From Chloroflexota bacterium (GTDB taxonomy: Bacteria > Chloroflexota > Limnocylindria > Limnocylindrales > CSP1-4), in NCBI GenBank assembly GCA_005880805.1, contig VBFZ01000128.1, positions 1 through 24,406 on the forward strand: a stretch of 24,406 nt of DNA, in the 5' to 3' direction. The notes under the pieces are model-generated. The model did not search any database and was not told the origin of the DNA. It worked only from the letters and a program-made list of their open reading frames with translations. Shown here piece after piece: positions 6,920 through 15,583 of this stretch; position 1 is the stretch's first letter, and each line of letters opens with the position of its first letter. The translations under genes and the position numbers were made by a program.

Positions 6920-7657
6920 TTATTGGGCTACCGACAGTACCGCGGCGACGAGATACCCGAGCACCACGACCAGCCCGACCAACCGGCCGCCGTGCTCGAA
7001 GCCCTCGGGCAGCATCGAATTGGAGAGCATCGTCAGGACGGCGCCACCAGCGAAGGCCTCAGAGAAGAGGCCCGTGACGTGCCCGGACTGCGCCGCCAGG
7101 AATCCGATGCCGGCCGCGACCGCGCTCACGATCGTCAGCCCGACCCACATGCCCAGGATGCGTCGGTCCGTGTAGCCGGCAGCCCGCAGGTTGATCGTCC
7201 CGGCGATGCCCTCCGGGACATTCGAAACGAACACCGCTGTCAGGAAGGCAACGTTGATCGTCCCCCCGAGCGCGAGCGTGATTCCCAGGATGGTTGATTC
7301 GGGGATGCCGTCGAGGAGCGCCCCAAGGAACATGGCCGCTCCCGACCCTCCTGACGACTCTCGTGCGGCCCCGTCGATATCGCTACGAGTCTCGCCGCCG
7401 CTTCCGTCGACGATCCGGTCGGCCACGAAATAGACGATCGCGCCGAACAGGAACGCAAGGCCGATCCCTCGTCCGACTTCAAGGTTCGACTCCGGGATCA
7501 GCTCGTAGGCCACCGCGCTGAGCAGCGCGCCGGCACCGAACCCCATCACCAGCCCGAGCGCGCGATGGGCGCCTTCCATGCGCCGCGCGAACGCCTGGCC
7601 GATGCACAGTGACCCGGCTGCAAAGCCACCCCACAGGATGGCAGCCCAGACGTTCAC
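6920..7657 (-). CDS. ZIP-family (Zn/divalent metal) transporter-like membrane protein
   Basis: 245 residues with about eight hydrophobic helices in the ZIP arrangement, including GFGAGALLSAVAYELIPES (38-56), a variable Gly/Ser/Asp linker at 85-106 and paired Pro-Glu motifs: LLDGIPES at 114-121, SNVPEGIAGT at 145-154 and SMLPEGFEHGG at 214-224. ZIP proteins move zinc or iron into the cytoplasm through a binuclear site built from HNxPEG-type motifs in helices 4 and 5. Here the histidines of those motifs are replaced (Asp and Ser), so metal selectivity or even function may differ. The cytoplasmic His-rich loop of zinc transporters is absent. The start is a GTG at 7655-7657 with no clear ribosome binding site, so it is less certain. 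It lies 75 bp downstream of the SPFH gene on the same strand. Confidence 0.82.
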   Translation of the reverse strand: MNVWAAILWGGFAAGSLCIGQAFARRMEGAHRALGLVMGFGAGALLSAVAYELIPESNLEVGRGIGLAFLFGAIVYFVADRIVDGSGGETRSDIDGAARESSGGSGAAMFLGALLDGIPESTILGITLALGGTINVAFLTAVFVSNVPEGIAGTINLRAAGYTDRRILGMWVGLTIVSAVAAGIGFLAAQSGHVTGLFSEAFAGGAVLTMLSNSMLPEGFEHGGRLVGLVVVLGYLVAAVLSVAQ

Positions 7658-7732
7658 GAGGGGTCACCGGTCCGTCCGGCCCGGCACGCACGCGAGGCCT
7701 CGGCCACTGCCGCCGCCGGGTCGCGGATCAGG

Positions 7733-8920
7733 TCACTCGCGGCCGCGCTGGCGCGAGGATGCCTGGCCCGACTGGACGGGTTGCCCGTTGGCTCCATCCG
7801 GCTGCGCGTCGCCGGCCGGCGTCTGCATCAGCAACGAGCTCGCGACGTCGATTCCCGGCCCGACCTGGACCATTGCCCGGGTGTTGGATGCCAGCGCCGC
7901 GGCGACGTCCAGTCGCCTGCTCTCGACATCCCACTGCATCGCGGTCGGGTACTCGCGGATTCGCGAGTCGAGTCGTTCGAGCCGGACGACCTCGTTCTCG
8001 GCCTCGAGCTCGATCGCCGCACGATGCAGCCGGATCCGCTGGCGCTCCTGCTCGTCGCGGTCGGCCAGGCGCAGGAGCTCGAGCTCATGGAGCTCCTGCT
8101 CCTCGGCGCGCTGCACGCCGGCGAGACGGCGGGTTTCGCGGGATGCCACGAACTCGGTCGGAGGTCGCACGTCCGTCACGACGACCCGCGCAACCTCGAC
8201 GCCGTAAGGCTCCAGGTCTGCCCCGATGTCCTTCCGGAGGCGCTCGCCGTCCGGGTCGCCGAGGTCGAGCACCTCCTCGGAGGTCTTGCTCCGAACGAGC
8301 AGCCGAACCGCGTCCTGGCAGGACGCCTGGCACACGTGGTCGAAGTCAGGAACGGTGATCGTGAAGACGAAACGCTCGGGTGCGGCCACACGGAAGGTGA
8401 GCAGGATGACGATGTTCGTGCGCACGTCATCGCGCGTCGGGAACTCGCTGGCCGTCGCAGCGAACGGGGTCTCGCGGGTCGTCACCAGGTGGCTGACGAT
8501 GATCCACGGCGGAACGACATGGTTGCCCGGCTGGAGGGTCGCGTAGAACCGGCCCCGTCGGAGGAGAATCGCCTGGGAACCCTCGGGGATCGGCACGATG
8601 AACGCCTGGAACACCCCCAGGATCACGAGCGCGACGCCGACGCCAACGCCACCGGCACGGAGCGCAATCGACACGTCGAAGATCAGTCCGGCCACTAAAA
8701 CGACGATGCCGGCGGTGACGAGCTCGTTTCGGACGCGAAACGCCTGCTGCGGGAGGACGACGATCGGCGGTCGGCCGCTCGCGTCGGGCGTGGCGAGCGC
8801 CTGGGCGGCGTCGCGGAGTGGAACGCGGACCTGGGTGAGCTGCGTTTCGGCGGCGACTGCTGCGCCAGGTGTCGCGTCAGCCCCGGCGTCCGCTGCGGCG
8901 GTGGCGGTCATCTCGGCCAT
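7733..8920 (-). CDS. SPFH/band-7 domain membrane protein
   Basis: 395 residues. An Ala-rich N-terminal region (1-60) is followed by two adjacent hydrophobic segments (about 68-85 and 90-110), then a band-7/prohibitin-like domain from about 112 (VPEGSQAILLRRGRFYATLQPG-type start) to about 260, where DDVRTNIVILLTFRV and EPYGVEVARVVVTDVRPP are the recognisable strands. Residues 260-325 form a charged, heptad-like coiled coil (ETRRLAGVQRAEEQELHELE region), and the tail is Gln/Ser/Gly-rich. Such proteins form membrane-bound rings that organise proteases, transporters or lipid microdomains. Six bases separate its start from the stop of the upstream AI-2E family gene, so the two are almost certainly co-expressed; the membrane neighbours could be its clients. 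Confidence 0.88.
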   Translation of the reverse strand: MAEMTATAAADAGADATPGAAVAAETQLTQVRVPLRDAAQALATPDASGRPPIVVLPQQAFRVRNELVTAGIVVLVAGLIFDVSIALRAGGVGVGVALVILGVFQAFIVPIPEGSQAILLRRGRFYATLQPGNHVVPPWIIVSHLVTTRETPFAATASEFPTRDDVRTNIVILLTFRVAAPERFVFTITVPDFDHVCQASCQDAVRLLVRSKTSEEVLDLGDPDGERLRKDIGADLEPYGVEVARVVVTDVRPPTEFVASRETRRLAGVQRAEEQELHELELLRLADRDEQERQRIRLHRAAIELEAENEVVRLERLDSRIREYPTAMQWDVESRRLDVAAALASNTRAMVQVGPGIDVASSLLMQTPAGDAQPDGANGQPVQSGQASSRQRGRE

Positions 8921-8926
8921 GGCCGA

Positions 8927-10225
8927 TCAGCCCCCGGTCGCCGACGGCGACGGGCTCTCGGCGGGCAGTCGCCGCGGGAGCGGCCGGGGCGCCGTAACGG
9001 AACGTTGGGCGGGCGTCCGGGCGCTCGTCAGCGCGGCCGCCGGAGCGGTATCCGAGCCGGGCAGCACTCCGGCAGGAGATGGCGGCTCCGACAGACGAGC
9101 ATGGGCATATCGAACGAGGTCGTGCACGATTGCCACGATCGGGGCGGACAGAAGGAGCGGCAGGATCCCGAACTGCCCGATTGCCACGATGCCGGGCACC
9201 ATGATCGCGGGATGCACCCTCAGCCGGCGCTCCTTCAGGCGGGAGCCGAGGAGCGCGGACCCCACGAATCGCGCGACGAGGTATGCCGCCACGTATGCGA
9301 GGCCGCGATCGGGTTGGACGGGCAGGATGAGGAGCGCCGGCAGCAGTCCCAGGAGCCCGCCGATCGCTGGCACGAGCTGCGTCGCGCCCGCAATCAGCGC
9401 AAGGGCTACCGGCTCACGGAACTCCGGGCCGCCGAGCCGCGGTGAGGCCCGGAGGCCGACCCAGGTGGCCAGCCCGACCAGCGCCGCCACAGTTACATAC
9501 CCGCGCAGGTAGGAGCCGGTCGCCCGATCGAGGATTCCGACCGCCGCCCAGGCATCGCGCCTGAGCCATGGCGCCATGCGCCGATCGACGGCGGCTCGTG
9601 CGCGCCGGACGTCGGTCATCACGGTCAGCATCCACGTCGGCAGCACGATCAGGCCGACGAGCGCGCCAATTGCACCGAGCAGGCCGGAAACCACGGCCCC
9701 GAGCAAATCGTCGAGGCGACCCTGAGCGCTGGCGAGCAGGTCCCGGACGCCCGTCGCGATCCCGGACAGGAGCGTCGCCACCGGCCGGCTTGACTCCGCC
9801 GGCGTTCCAAGGGACGCCGCGAAGCGATTGATGGCCGCGTCAACCTGAGTTCCGGTTGGAAGGTCGACGCCCGTCCGGATGAGCTGGAAGACGATGGGCG
9901 GAACGACCAGCAGTGCGATTCCGGCCACCGTGACGCCGACGGCCGCGACTGACAGGAAGGCTGCGAGTGGTCGTGGCATGACGTTGTCCAACGCGTTGAC
10001 GATGGGCAGCAGCATGTAGGCGACGATGCCGCCGACGACGAAGGGGAGCAGTGCCGGCCAGCTCGCGGCGGCGAGCCAGCCAAGGCCGCCGACGACCGCC
10101 GTGAACAGGCCTGCTCGCGCGAGCGCGCGAGGCGTCACCGTCTGGAGGCGCGCTCGGAGCTCGCCCCACTCGCGGGCCGCCCTGGCCTGAGCCGACGATT
10201 GCTCCAGTGGAGGCACGAGGTCCAC
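8927..10225 (-). CDS. AI-2E family transporter (PerM-like)
   Basis: 432 residues. After a basic N terminus come paired hydrophobic helices, then the family pattern: LLPFVVGGIVAYMLLPIVNALD near 60-80, a periplasmic amphipathic region, GLIVLPTWMLTVMTDVRRA, and a C-terminal run with LALIAGATQLVPAIGGLLGLLPALL and a RFVGSALLGSRLKERRLRVHPAIM segment. The Ser/Pro/Ala-rich last 45 residues are outside the domain. The family exports diverse small molecules or acts in cation/proton exchange; AI-2 itself is not implied. The start is a GTG at 10223-10225 with poor ribosome binding site; a second in-frame GTG three codons on (10214-10216), preceded by AAGG, is an alternative. It is the first gene of an AI-2E, SPFH, ZIP-like run and diverges from the phosphodiesterase gene. 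Confidence 0.87.
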   Translation of the reverse strand: MDLVPPLEQSSAQARAAREWGELRARLQTVTPRALARAGLFTAVVGGLGWLAAASWPALLPFVVGGIVAYMLLPIVNALDNVMPRPLAAFLSVAAVGVTVAGIALLVVPPIVFQLIRTGVDLPTGTQVDAAINRFAASLGTPAESSRPVATLLSGIATGVRDLLASAQGRLDDLLGAVVSGLLGAIGALVGLIVLPTWMLTVMTDVRRARAAVDRRMAPWLRRDAWAAVGILDRATGSYLRGYVTVAALVGLATWVGLRASPRLGGPEFREPVALALIAGATQLVPAIGGLLGLLPALLILPVQPDRGLAYVAAYLVARFVGSALLGSRLKERRLRVHPAIMVPGIVAIGQFGILPLLLSAPIVAIVHDLVRYAHARLSEPPSPAGVLPGSDTAPAAALTSARTPAQRSVTAPRPLPRRLPAESPSPSATGG

Positions 10226-10414
10226 CTTGGATCGGACGGCGCCGATTGGCGATGGCGCTCGCCCCAGTCATTCGGGTACGGCCGACACCGCCTTGTCCAC
10301 CCGCCGCACCACGGTGGGTGCTCACCCTTGTCGGCGCGGCTCCGCGGGCCATGATCCAGATGCCGGAAGCGATCGAGATGCCGGCAGCCACGGTGCGCCC
10401 AGAGGAGGCATGCA

Positions 10415-12502
10415 TTGAAGGGTCTCGTCGACTTCTACGCCACCCAGGTGAGGCTGCTCTGGGAATGGCGTGGCGGCAGGCTCGCGCTCTTGAAGCGACT
10501 GGTCATCACCCTCGCCGTCGCCACCTTGTCGTTCGCGCTGACCGCAGCCCTGCTGCCAGGGCTCTCGGTCGCCTCACTATCCGCAGCTGCCCTGGCCGTC
10601 ATCCTGATTGCGCTCTTCAACGCACTCGTCCGGCCGCTGGCGCTGGCCTTCATCGCGCCGCGGTCGCTGATCCTGACGGGGATCGCCGTACTCGTCCTCC
10701 AGGTCGCGGCATTCCTCGTCGTCGAGCGCTGGTCGCCAGGCGTCAGCGTGTCGAGCACCATTACGGCAATCGTCGCGTCGTTTGTCTACGCGATCATCAA
10801 CACGACGCTCACGGCGATCCTGGGCGTCGATCGCGGGGGATCGTATTTCGGGTACCTGGTCCAGGCGTTGCGGGCGAAGGGCGCGGCGCCGGCCACGGAC
10901 CGGCCTGGCGTGGTCATCTTCCAGATCGATGGTCTTGCCTATCCGATCCTCGCGGCCCGCGTGCGCGCGGGCTCCGTAAACACGATGGCGAGCTGGATAC
11001 GGAACGGCACCCACCGACTGTCTCGATGGGAGGCGCAGCTCCCGTCGATGACGTCAGCCAGCCAGCTCGGGATCCTGCACGGCAACAACGACGGGATCCC
11101 GGCATTCCGATGGTTCGAGCGCGACCGCCAGAAATTGATGGTTTCGAGCAACCCCGCCGACGCCGCCGAGATGGTCCATCGGGCTTCGAACGGCGAGGGG
11201 CTGCTGTCCAACGACGGCGTCAGTATCTGCAACCTCGTCACCGGCGACGCTACACGCTCATACGTCACGACGGCCGCCCTCGCCGACGGCTCTCGCGGCC
11301 TCGGGGACAGCCGCGCGTTCCTGCCCTTCTTCTTCAGCCCGACGGGCTACCTGCGCTCGCTCACGCTGTTCCTCGGTGAGCTCATCACCGAGCGCATCCA
11401 GGACCGCCGAACGAGGCGCGCGGGCGTCGTTCCACGCCTGGACCGGGACTTCAAGTACGCGGGGATGCGCGCCGCGAGCAACGTGTTCCTCCGCGACATG
11501 AACGTCTCCCTCATCATCGAGGAGATGTACCGCGGCGCGAACGTCATCTATGCGGACTTCACCGATTACGACGAGATTGCCCATCACTCCGGACCGGAGC
11601 GTGTCGAGGCGCTTCAGGCGCTGGATGGCATCGACGCAGCGTTCGCCACGATCGTCAAGGCGGCTGAAGACGTTCCGCGTCCCTACCGCTTCGTCGTCCT
11701 GTCCGATCACGGCCAGAGCCTCGGCTCCACATTCAAGCAGCGCTACGGCGAGAGTCTTGGCGGCCTGGTGCGCCGGCTGATGGGCGGCCGCGCGACCGTC
11801 GCCGAGCAGCGGTCGCGCGGAGAAGGCGCGGCGTTCACGAATACGTTCCTGTCCGAGGTGGTTCGCACCAGCGGAGCGAGCGCGTCGGTCGCGCGGCTGG
11901 CGCTCGCGGACCGGACGACCGATGGCGTGGTCGATATCGATCCGGAGCCACAGCTCGGCACGTCGAGCGAAGTCGCCCAGATCGTCGTGGTGGGGTCGGG
12001 CAACCTGGGCCTCGTCTACTTCACGGGGTTCGACCATCGACTGACCGTCGAAGAGCTCGAGGAGCGGCATCCAGGCCTGATCGCGAGCCTCGCCGATCAC
12101 CCGGGGGTCAGCTTCGTCTGCGTTCGATCGAGAGCGCGCGGGGGGCTGGTGGTCGGATCGCAGGGCGCTCGCTACCTCGTGGACGGACGGGTCGAGGGCA
12201 AGGACCCGCTCGAGACGTTCGGGCCCAACGCCGTCGCCAGCCTCTGCCGCGAGGACGCGATGGAGCACGCGCCCGACCTGCTGCTCATTAGCCAGTACGA
12301 CCCCGAGCTGGGCGAGGTTGCCGCGTTCGAGGAGCTCATCGGCTCACACGGCGGGCTCGGGGGCGCCCAGACGGAGCCATTCATCCTTCACCCGGCGGAG
12401 TGGAAGCTCGACGAGCCGGTCCCGCTCGGCGCGCCCGCGATCTACCGCAATCTTCGGCGCTGGCTCAAATCGGTCGGCATCCCGCTCGAACACGCTGCCT
12501 GA
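10415..12502 (+). CDS. Holin-4-like membrane domain fused to an alkaline-phosphatase-superfamily phosphodiesterase
   Basis: 695 residues in two parts. Residues 25-140 hold four hydrophobic helices with the FNALVRPLA and FVYAIINTTLTAILG motifs of the phage-holin-4 superfamily (PF04020-like) membrane domain. Residues 165-690 are a type I phosphodiesterase/nucleotide pyrophosphatase-like domain: IFQIDGLAYP with metal-binding Asp172, an SMTSASQLGILHGNN nucleophile segment at 211-225, DYDEIAHHSG at 384-393, LSDHGQS at 429-435, and a C-terminal SHGGLGGAQTEPF motif. The enzyme part would hydrolyse phosphodiesters or phosphates; substrate unknown. Topology suggests a cytosolic or extracytosolic catalytic domain anchored by the helices. 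Translation starts at a TTG (10415-10417): GAGGAGG at 10402-10408 lies six bases before it, while the nearby ATG at 10410 hits a stop after one codon. Despite the domain name it is a host gene, not a phage lysis gene. Confidence 0.88.
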   Translation: MKGLVDFYATQVRLLWEWRGGRLALLKRLVITLAVATLSFALTAALLPGLSVASLSAAALAVILIALFNALVRPLALAFIAPRSLILTGIAVLVLQVAAFLVVERWSPGVSVSSTITAIVASFVYAIINTTLTAILGVDRGGSYFGYLVQALRAKGAAPATDRPGVVIFQIDGLAYPILAARVRAGSVNTMASWIRNGTHRLSRWEAQLPSMTSASQLGILHGNNDGIPAFRWFERDRQKLMVSSNPADAAEMVHRASNGEGLLSNDGVSICNLVTGDATRSYVTTAALADGSRGLGDSRAFLPFFFSPTGYLRSLTLFLGELITERIQDRRTRRAGVVPRLDRDFKYAGMRAASNVFLRDMNVSLIIEEMYRGANVIYADFTDYDEIAHHSGPERVEALQALDGIDAAFATIVKAAEDVPRPYRFVVLSDHGQSLGSTFKQRYGESLGGLVRRLMGGRATVAEQRSRGEGAAFTNTFLSEVVRTSGASASVARLALADRTTDGVVDIDPEPQLGTSSEVAQIVVVGSGNLGLVYFTGFDHRLTVEELEERHPGLIASLADHPGVSFVCVRSRARGGLVVGSQGARYLVDGRVEGKDPLETFGPNAVASLCREDAMEHAPDLLLISQYDPELGEVAAFEELIGSHGGLGGAQTEPFILHPAEWKLDEPVPLGAPAIYRNLRRWLKSVGIPLEHAA

Positions 12503-12650
12503 CCTCAACGTTGCCGGGAGGCGTGTGCACCTCGAGGCCGTTCTAGCCGGCGCCCTTGTGGCTGCGCTCGCCCGAAACCTAGGCTGACTTGCTTCGCTCC
12601 GGATCCGTCCGGACCGCCGGGGGTCGCGCGAACATGGGAGGGCTGCAGCC

Positions 12651-13286
12651 ATGACGCTCGAGGGGATCCTGGTCGGGCTCGTCGTCATCATCGTCGGGCT
12701 CGCGTGGGCGTTCTACGGCTTGCGCGCGTTCACGATCCTCCTGCCCATCTGGGCTTTCATCGTCGGCTTCGGCGCCGGCGCAAGCTGGATCCAGGAGCTC
12801 TTCGGGGGCGGCTTCCTGGCAACCACGACGTCGTGGGTCGGCGGCTTCTTCATTGGACTCGTGCTGGCCCTGCTCAGCTACTTCCTGTATTACGCGGCCG
12901 TCGTTCTCCTCGGCGGCGCCCTCGGCTACACGCTTGCCGCGGGGTTCGCGGTGGGCATCGGGCTGCCCAACTTCCTCGCGATCATCGTCGGGCTCGTGGC
13001 CGGGGCAGCTCTCGGGGCGGCGGTCCTCCTGCTCGCGATGCCGGCCTTCCTCGTGGTCTGGCTGTCGGCGATTGGCGGCGCGACGGCGGTCGCCAACGGC
13101 CTGCTGATCCTTCTCGGCCGGATCGACCTCAAGGACATCGAAGGCGGCCTCGGACAGGGCCTCCTGCGCGATCCCGCGATCGCGGTCGTCACCGTGATCG
13201 TCGTCGCGGCCGCGGGGATCTACTACCAGATGCGGGAGGTGACCGAGTCGACGGTCGCGGTCGAACGGGCGACCTACCGGGCGTGA
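12651..13286 (+). CDS. Polytopic membrane protein (DUF4203/TMEM198-like)
   Basis: 211 residues, almost entirely hydrophobic with about seven helices rich in Gly and Ala. It begins TLEGILVGLVVIIVGLAWAFYG, continues with a WAFIVGFGAGASWIQ segment and GGALGYTLAAGF repeats, and ends in a short charged tail after an AGIYYQM motif. The pattern of Gly-rich helices resembles DUF4203/TMEM198-type proteins, whose function is not known. The ATG at 12651 follows GGGAGGG with an eight-base spacing. It is 148 bp after the phosphodiesterase gene and 59 bp before the double AI-2E gene on the same strand, so the three may form an operon. Hydrophobic content is certain, family assignment tentative. Confidence 0.8.
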   Translation: MTLEGILVGLVVIIVGLAWAFYGLRAFTILLPIWAFIVGFGAGASWIQELFGGGFLATTTSWVGGFFIGLVLALLSYFLYYAAVVLLGGALGYTLAAGFAVGIGLPNFLAIIVGLVAGAALGAAVLLLAMPAFLVVWLSAIGGATAVANGLLILLGRIDLKDIEGGLGQGLLRDPAIAVVTVIVVAAAGIYYQMREVTESTVAVERATYRA

Positions 13287-13345
13287 TTCCGGAGACGGTC
13301 GGGGAGGTGGACTGAACGTCGAGCCAATCCGACCGCCGGGATCGA

Positions 13346-15580
13346 ATGGCACGCCCTGGACCGCCCCCCGAGGCCCGGCCGGACGCGACGACGACGATCG
13401 ACGTTGCGGGCGACCAGCTCGTGCCCGCATGGCTGCAGCGCCTTGCAGCGATCGGCTGGCGTGTGCTCGCCACGCTCCTGGTCGGTGCCGTCTTCGCGGC
13501 GGTCGGGATCTACCTGTCGACGGTCACCGCGGCCATCCTCGTAGGGGTGATCGTCGTCGCCACATTCGGCCCGATCGATCAATACCTGCGCACCCGGCGC
13601 GGCTGGCCACGCGGTCCGGCCGCGGCCATCACCAGCGTGATCGCGCTGGGGGCGGTCATCCTGACGGTGTTCCTCGTCGTGGTCGCGTTCGTCCCATACA
13701 CGATCGACCTCCTCAGGACCATCCAGGCCGCTGTCGATGGGCTCCTCGGTTGGCTGACCAACGTCGGAGCCCCGCCCGGCCTCATCGACCTGGTAACGGG
13801 CCTCATCCGCGGCGTCGAGGGATGGCTGACAGCAGCCGTCGCGCAGCTCGCGGGACCGATCGGCACGGTCGTCACGATCCTCGTCCTCGGCGGATTCCTG
13901 ACCTTCTACCTGCTCGAGGACGGCGACCGCGCGTGGGCGACGATCACGGAGAACCTCGACGAGTGGCGCAAGGACGCGTTGACGGCAAGGGGGGTCGTCG
14001 CCTTCTCCCAGGTTGGCGACTACCTTCGAGGCACGGCGATCCTGGCGGTGACCGCGGCGCTTTCGAGGGTCGCGTTCCTGCTCGTCCTGGGCGTGCCCTT
14101 CGTCGGGCCGCTGGGCGTGATCGTCTTCCTGAGCGGGTTTGTTCCGTACCTCGGCCCGCTCTTCGCGACAGCCGTCCTGTCCCTGGTGACGCTGGCCACG
14201 CGCGGGCCGGTCGCCGTCGTCGCCCTGCTCCTGTTGATCGTCGCTGCCGGGTTCGCCCAGAACCGGTTGCTTACTCGCTTCGTTTACCGCAGCACGGTCA
14301 GGGTGCCGGCGGCGATCGTGCTCATCGTGGTCTCGGCCGGCGCCGCCTTGTTCGGCATCGGCGGAGTGTTTGCGGCCGTGCCCGTCGGCGCCGCGATCGC
14401 CGCCTTCGCTCCCGCCGTGATCCAGGCGCTCGGGGCGGACAGCGACGCGAAGGCCGCCCGCACGGTTCAGGACGAGGTGGGCGCCGGATCCGATCGCGCG
14501 CTCGTGCCGATCTGGCTGGACCGTCTCGGTCAGTGGTCCTGGCGTGCCCTCGTCGTGCTGGCGCTGGCGGCCGTCGCGGTGCAGCTGATCGTCGTTCCGA
14601 TCTTCAGCGCACCCGTGGTCATCGCGATCATCGTCGCCTGCGCGATGAAGCCGAGCTCCGACCGCCTCCGCGAGCGAGGGCTGACTCCAACGTCGGCCGC
14701 ACTGGTGGTCACTCTCGGCACGGTGCTCGTCGTATCCGTCGTGCTCGTGGCCACGATCGTATCGCTCGCCGGACAGCTGCCGGAAATCGTGGCGCAGGCG
14801 TCGACCGGCGCGAGCCACATGAATCTCGGCCCCGTCCCGAGCGACCTGGTCCGCTCCCTCGGACCAACCCTGATCCCGACCGCCGCCGCGCTGGTGAGCA
14901 ATGTCGCCGGGATCGCTGTCGTGCTGGTGACCGCGGCGCTGCTCACCTTCTTCTTCCTGCGCGACGGGCCGGACTGGTGGGCCCGGTTGCTCCAGCGCAT
15001 CCCCGCCAACAGGCGCGCGGTCCTGGGGGACGCCGGCGCACGCGCAGCGCGCATCGTCAACGGGTCGACGGTCGGTACCGGGATCGTGTCGTTCTTCGGC
15101 GCGGTAACGCAGGGGGCCACGATGGCGATCCTCGGCCTGCCGCTGGCGTTCCCGATCGCGGTCCTGACATTCGTCGGCGGGTTTAGCCCCTACGTCGGGA
15201 CGTTCATCACGACGGGTCTGGGGTTCCTCATTGCCGTCGCGGTCGGCGACACGTTCGACATCGTCGTGATGGCGATCTTCACCGTCGTTTTCAACATCGT
15301 CCAGGGCAACTTCGTCGCGCCGCTCGTGTACGGCAAGGCGGTCAGCCTCCACCCGGCGGTGGTTTTGCTGGCTGCGCCCATCGGGGCGGCCGTCGGTGGA
15401 ATCGTGGGGATGATCCTCGTCGTGCCCGTCTTCGGGGTCATCGCCGCGACCTGGCGATCGATCATCTACCTCTTCGATCCCGGCGAAGAGCGCGGGACGC
15501 CGTTCGGCGTCCAGCCCGCAGGCGAGATCCAACCCCCGGCTGTCGAGAGCACCAGCCCGGCTCCGGCCCGGAGCTCGTAG
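13346..15580 (+). CDS. Tandem-fused AI-2E family transporter (two PerM-like domains in one chain)
   Basis: 744 residues, about twice the usual 350-430. Domain 1 (about 25-365) and domain 2 (about 395-725) each show the whole family pattern: entry helices with a short kink and basic segment (PIDQYLRTRRGWPRGPAAA and MKPSSDRLRERGLTPTSAA), a long amphipathic middle region, a LVLGGFLTFYLLEDGDRAW / AALLTFFFLRDGPDWWARL helix, a FVPYLGPLFAT / FSPYVGTFITT loop, and a C-terminal helix pair with GGVFAAVPVGAA / GGIVGMILVVPV. A hydrophilic linker of about 30 residues joins them. The frame is open throughout and an in-frame stop lies ten codons upstream of the ATG, so the start is well bounded although the ribosome binding site is weak. 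Duplication plus fusion of a normally oligomeric transporter is unusual. The stop lies three bases from the convergent lipoprotein gene. Confidence 0.88.
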   Translation: MARPGPPPEARPDATTTIDVAGDQLVPAWLQRLAAIGWRVLATLLVGAVFAAVGIYLSTVTAAILVGVIVVATFGPIDQYLRTRRGWPRGPAAAITSVIALGAVILTVFLVVVAFVPYTIDLLRTIQAAVDGLLGWLTNVGAPPGLIDLVTGLIRGVEGWLTAAVAQLAGPIGTVVTILVLGGFLTFYLLEDGDRAWATITENLDEWRKDALTARGVVAFSQVGDYLRGTAILAVTAALSRVAFLLVLGVPFVGPLGVIVFLSGFVPYLGPLFATAVLSLVTLATRGPVAVVALLLLIVAAGFAQNRLLTRFVYRSTVRVPAAIVLIVVSAGAALFGIGGVFAAVPVGAAIAAFAPAVIQALGADSDAKAARTVQDEVGAGSDRALVPIWLDRLGQWSWRALVVLALAAVAVQLIVVPIFSAPVVIAIIVACAMKPSSDRLRERGLTPTSAALVVTLGTVLVVSVVLVATIVSLAGQLPEIVAQASTGASHMNLGPVPSDLVRSLGPTLIPTAAALVSNVAGIAVVLVTAALLTFFFLRDGPDWWARLLQRIPANRRAVLGDAGARAARIVNGSTVGTGIVSFFGAVTQGATMAILGLPLAFPIAVLTFVGGFSPYVGTFITTGLGFLIAVAVGDTFDIVVMAIFTVVFNIVQGNFVAPLVYGKAVSLHPAVVLLAAPIGAAVGGIVGMILVVPVFGVIAATWRSIIYLFDPGEERGTPFGVQPAGEIQPPAVESTSPAPARSS

Positions 15581-15583
15581 GGA

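Noticed and set aside
10415..10840. Prophage lysis gene suggested by the holin-like domain
   Set aside because: The domain is fused in frame to a large phosphodiesterase and no phage gene is near; holin-4 domains are common in host proteins.
12503..12650. Promoter for the DUF4203-like gene (ttgtgg, 18 bases, taggct)
   Set aside because: Both hexamers are poor matches and such pairs are expected by chance; read-through from the phosphodiesterase gene is equally likely.
13274..15532. 752-residue open frame on the minus strand opposite the double AI-2E gene
   Set aside because: Asp/Arg/His-rich, repetitive translation typical of the antisense frame of a GC-biased gene; the plus-strand frame has clear membrane helices and family motifs.
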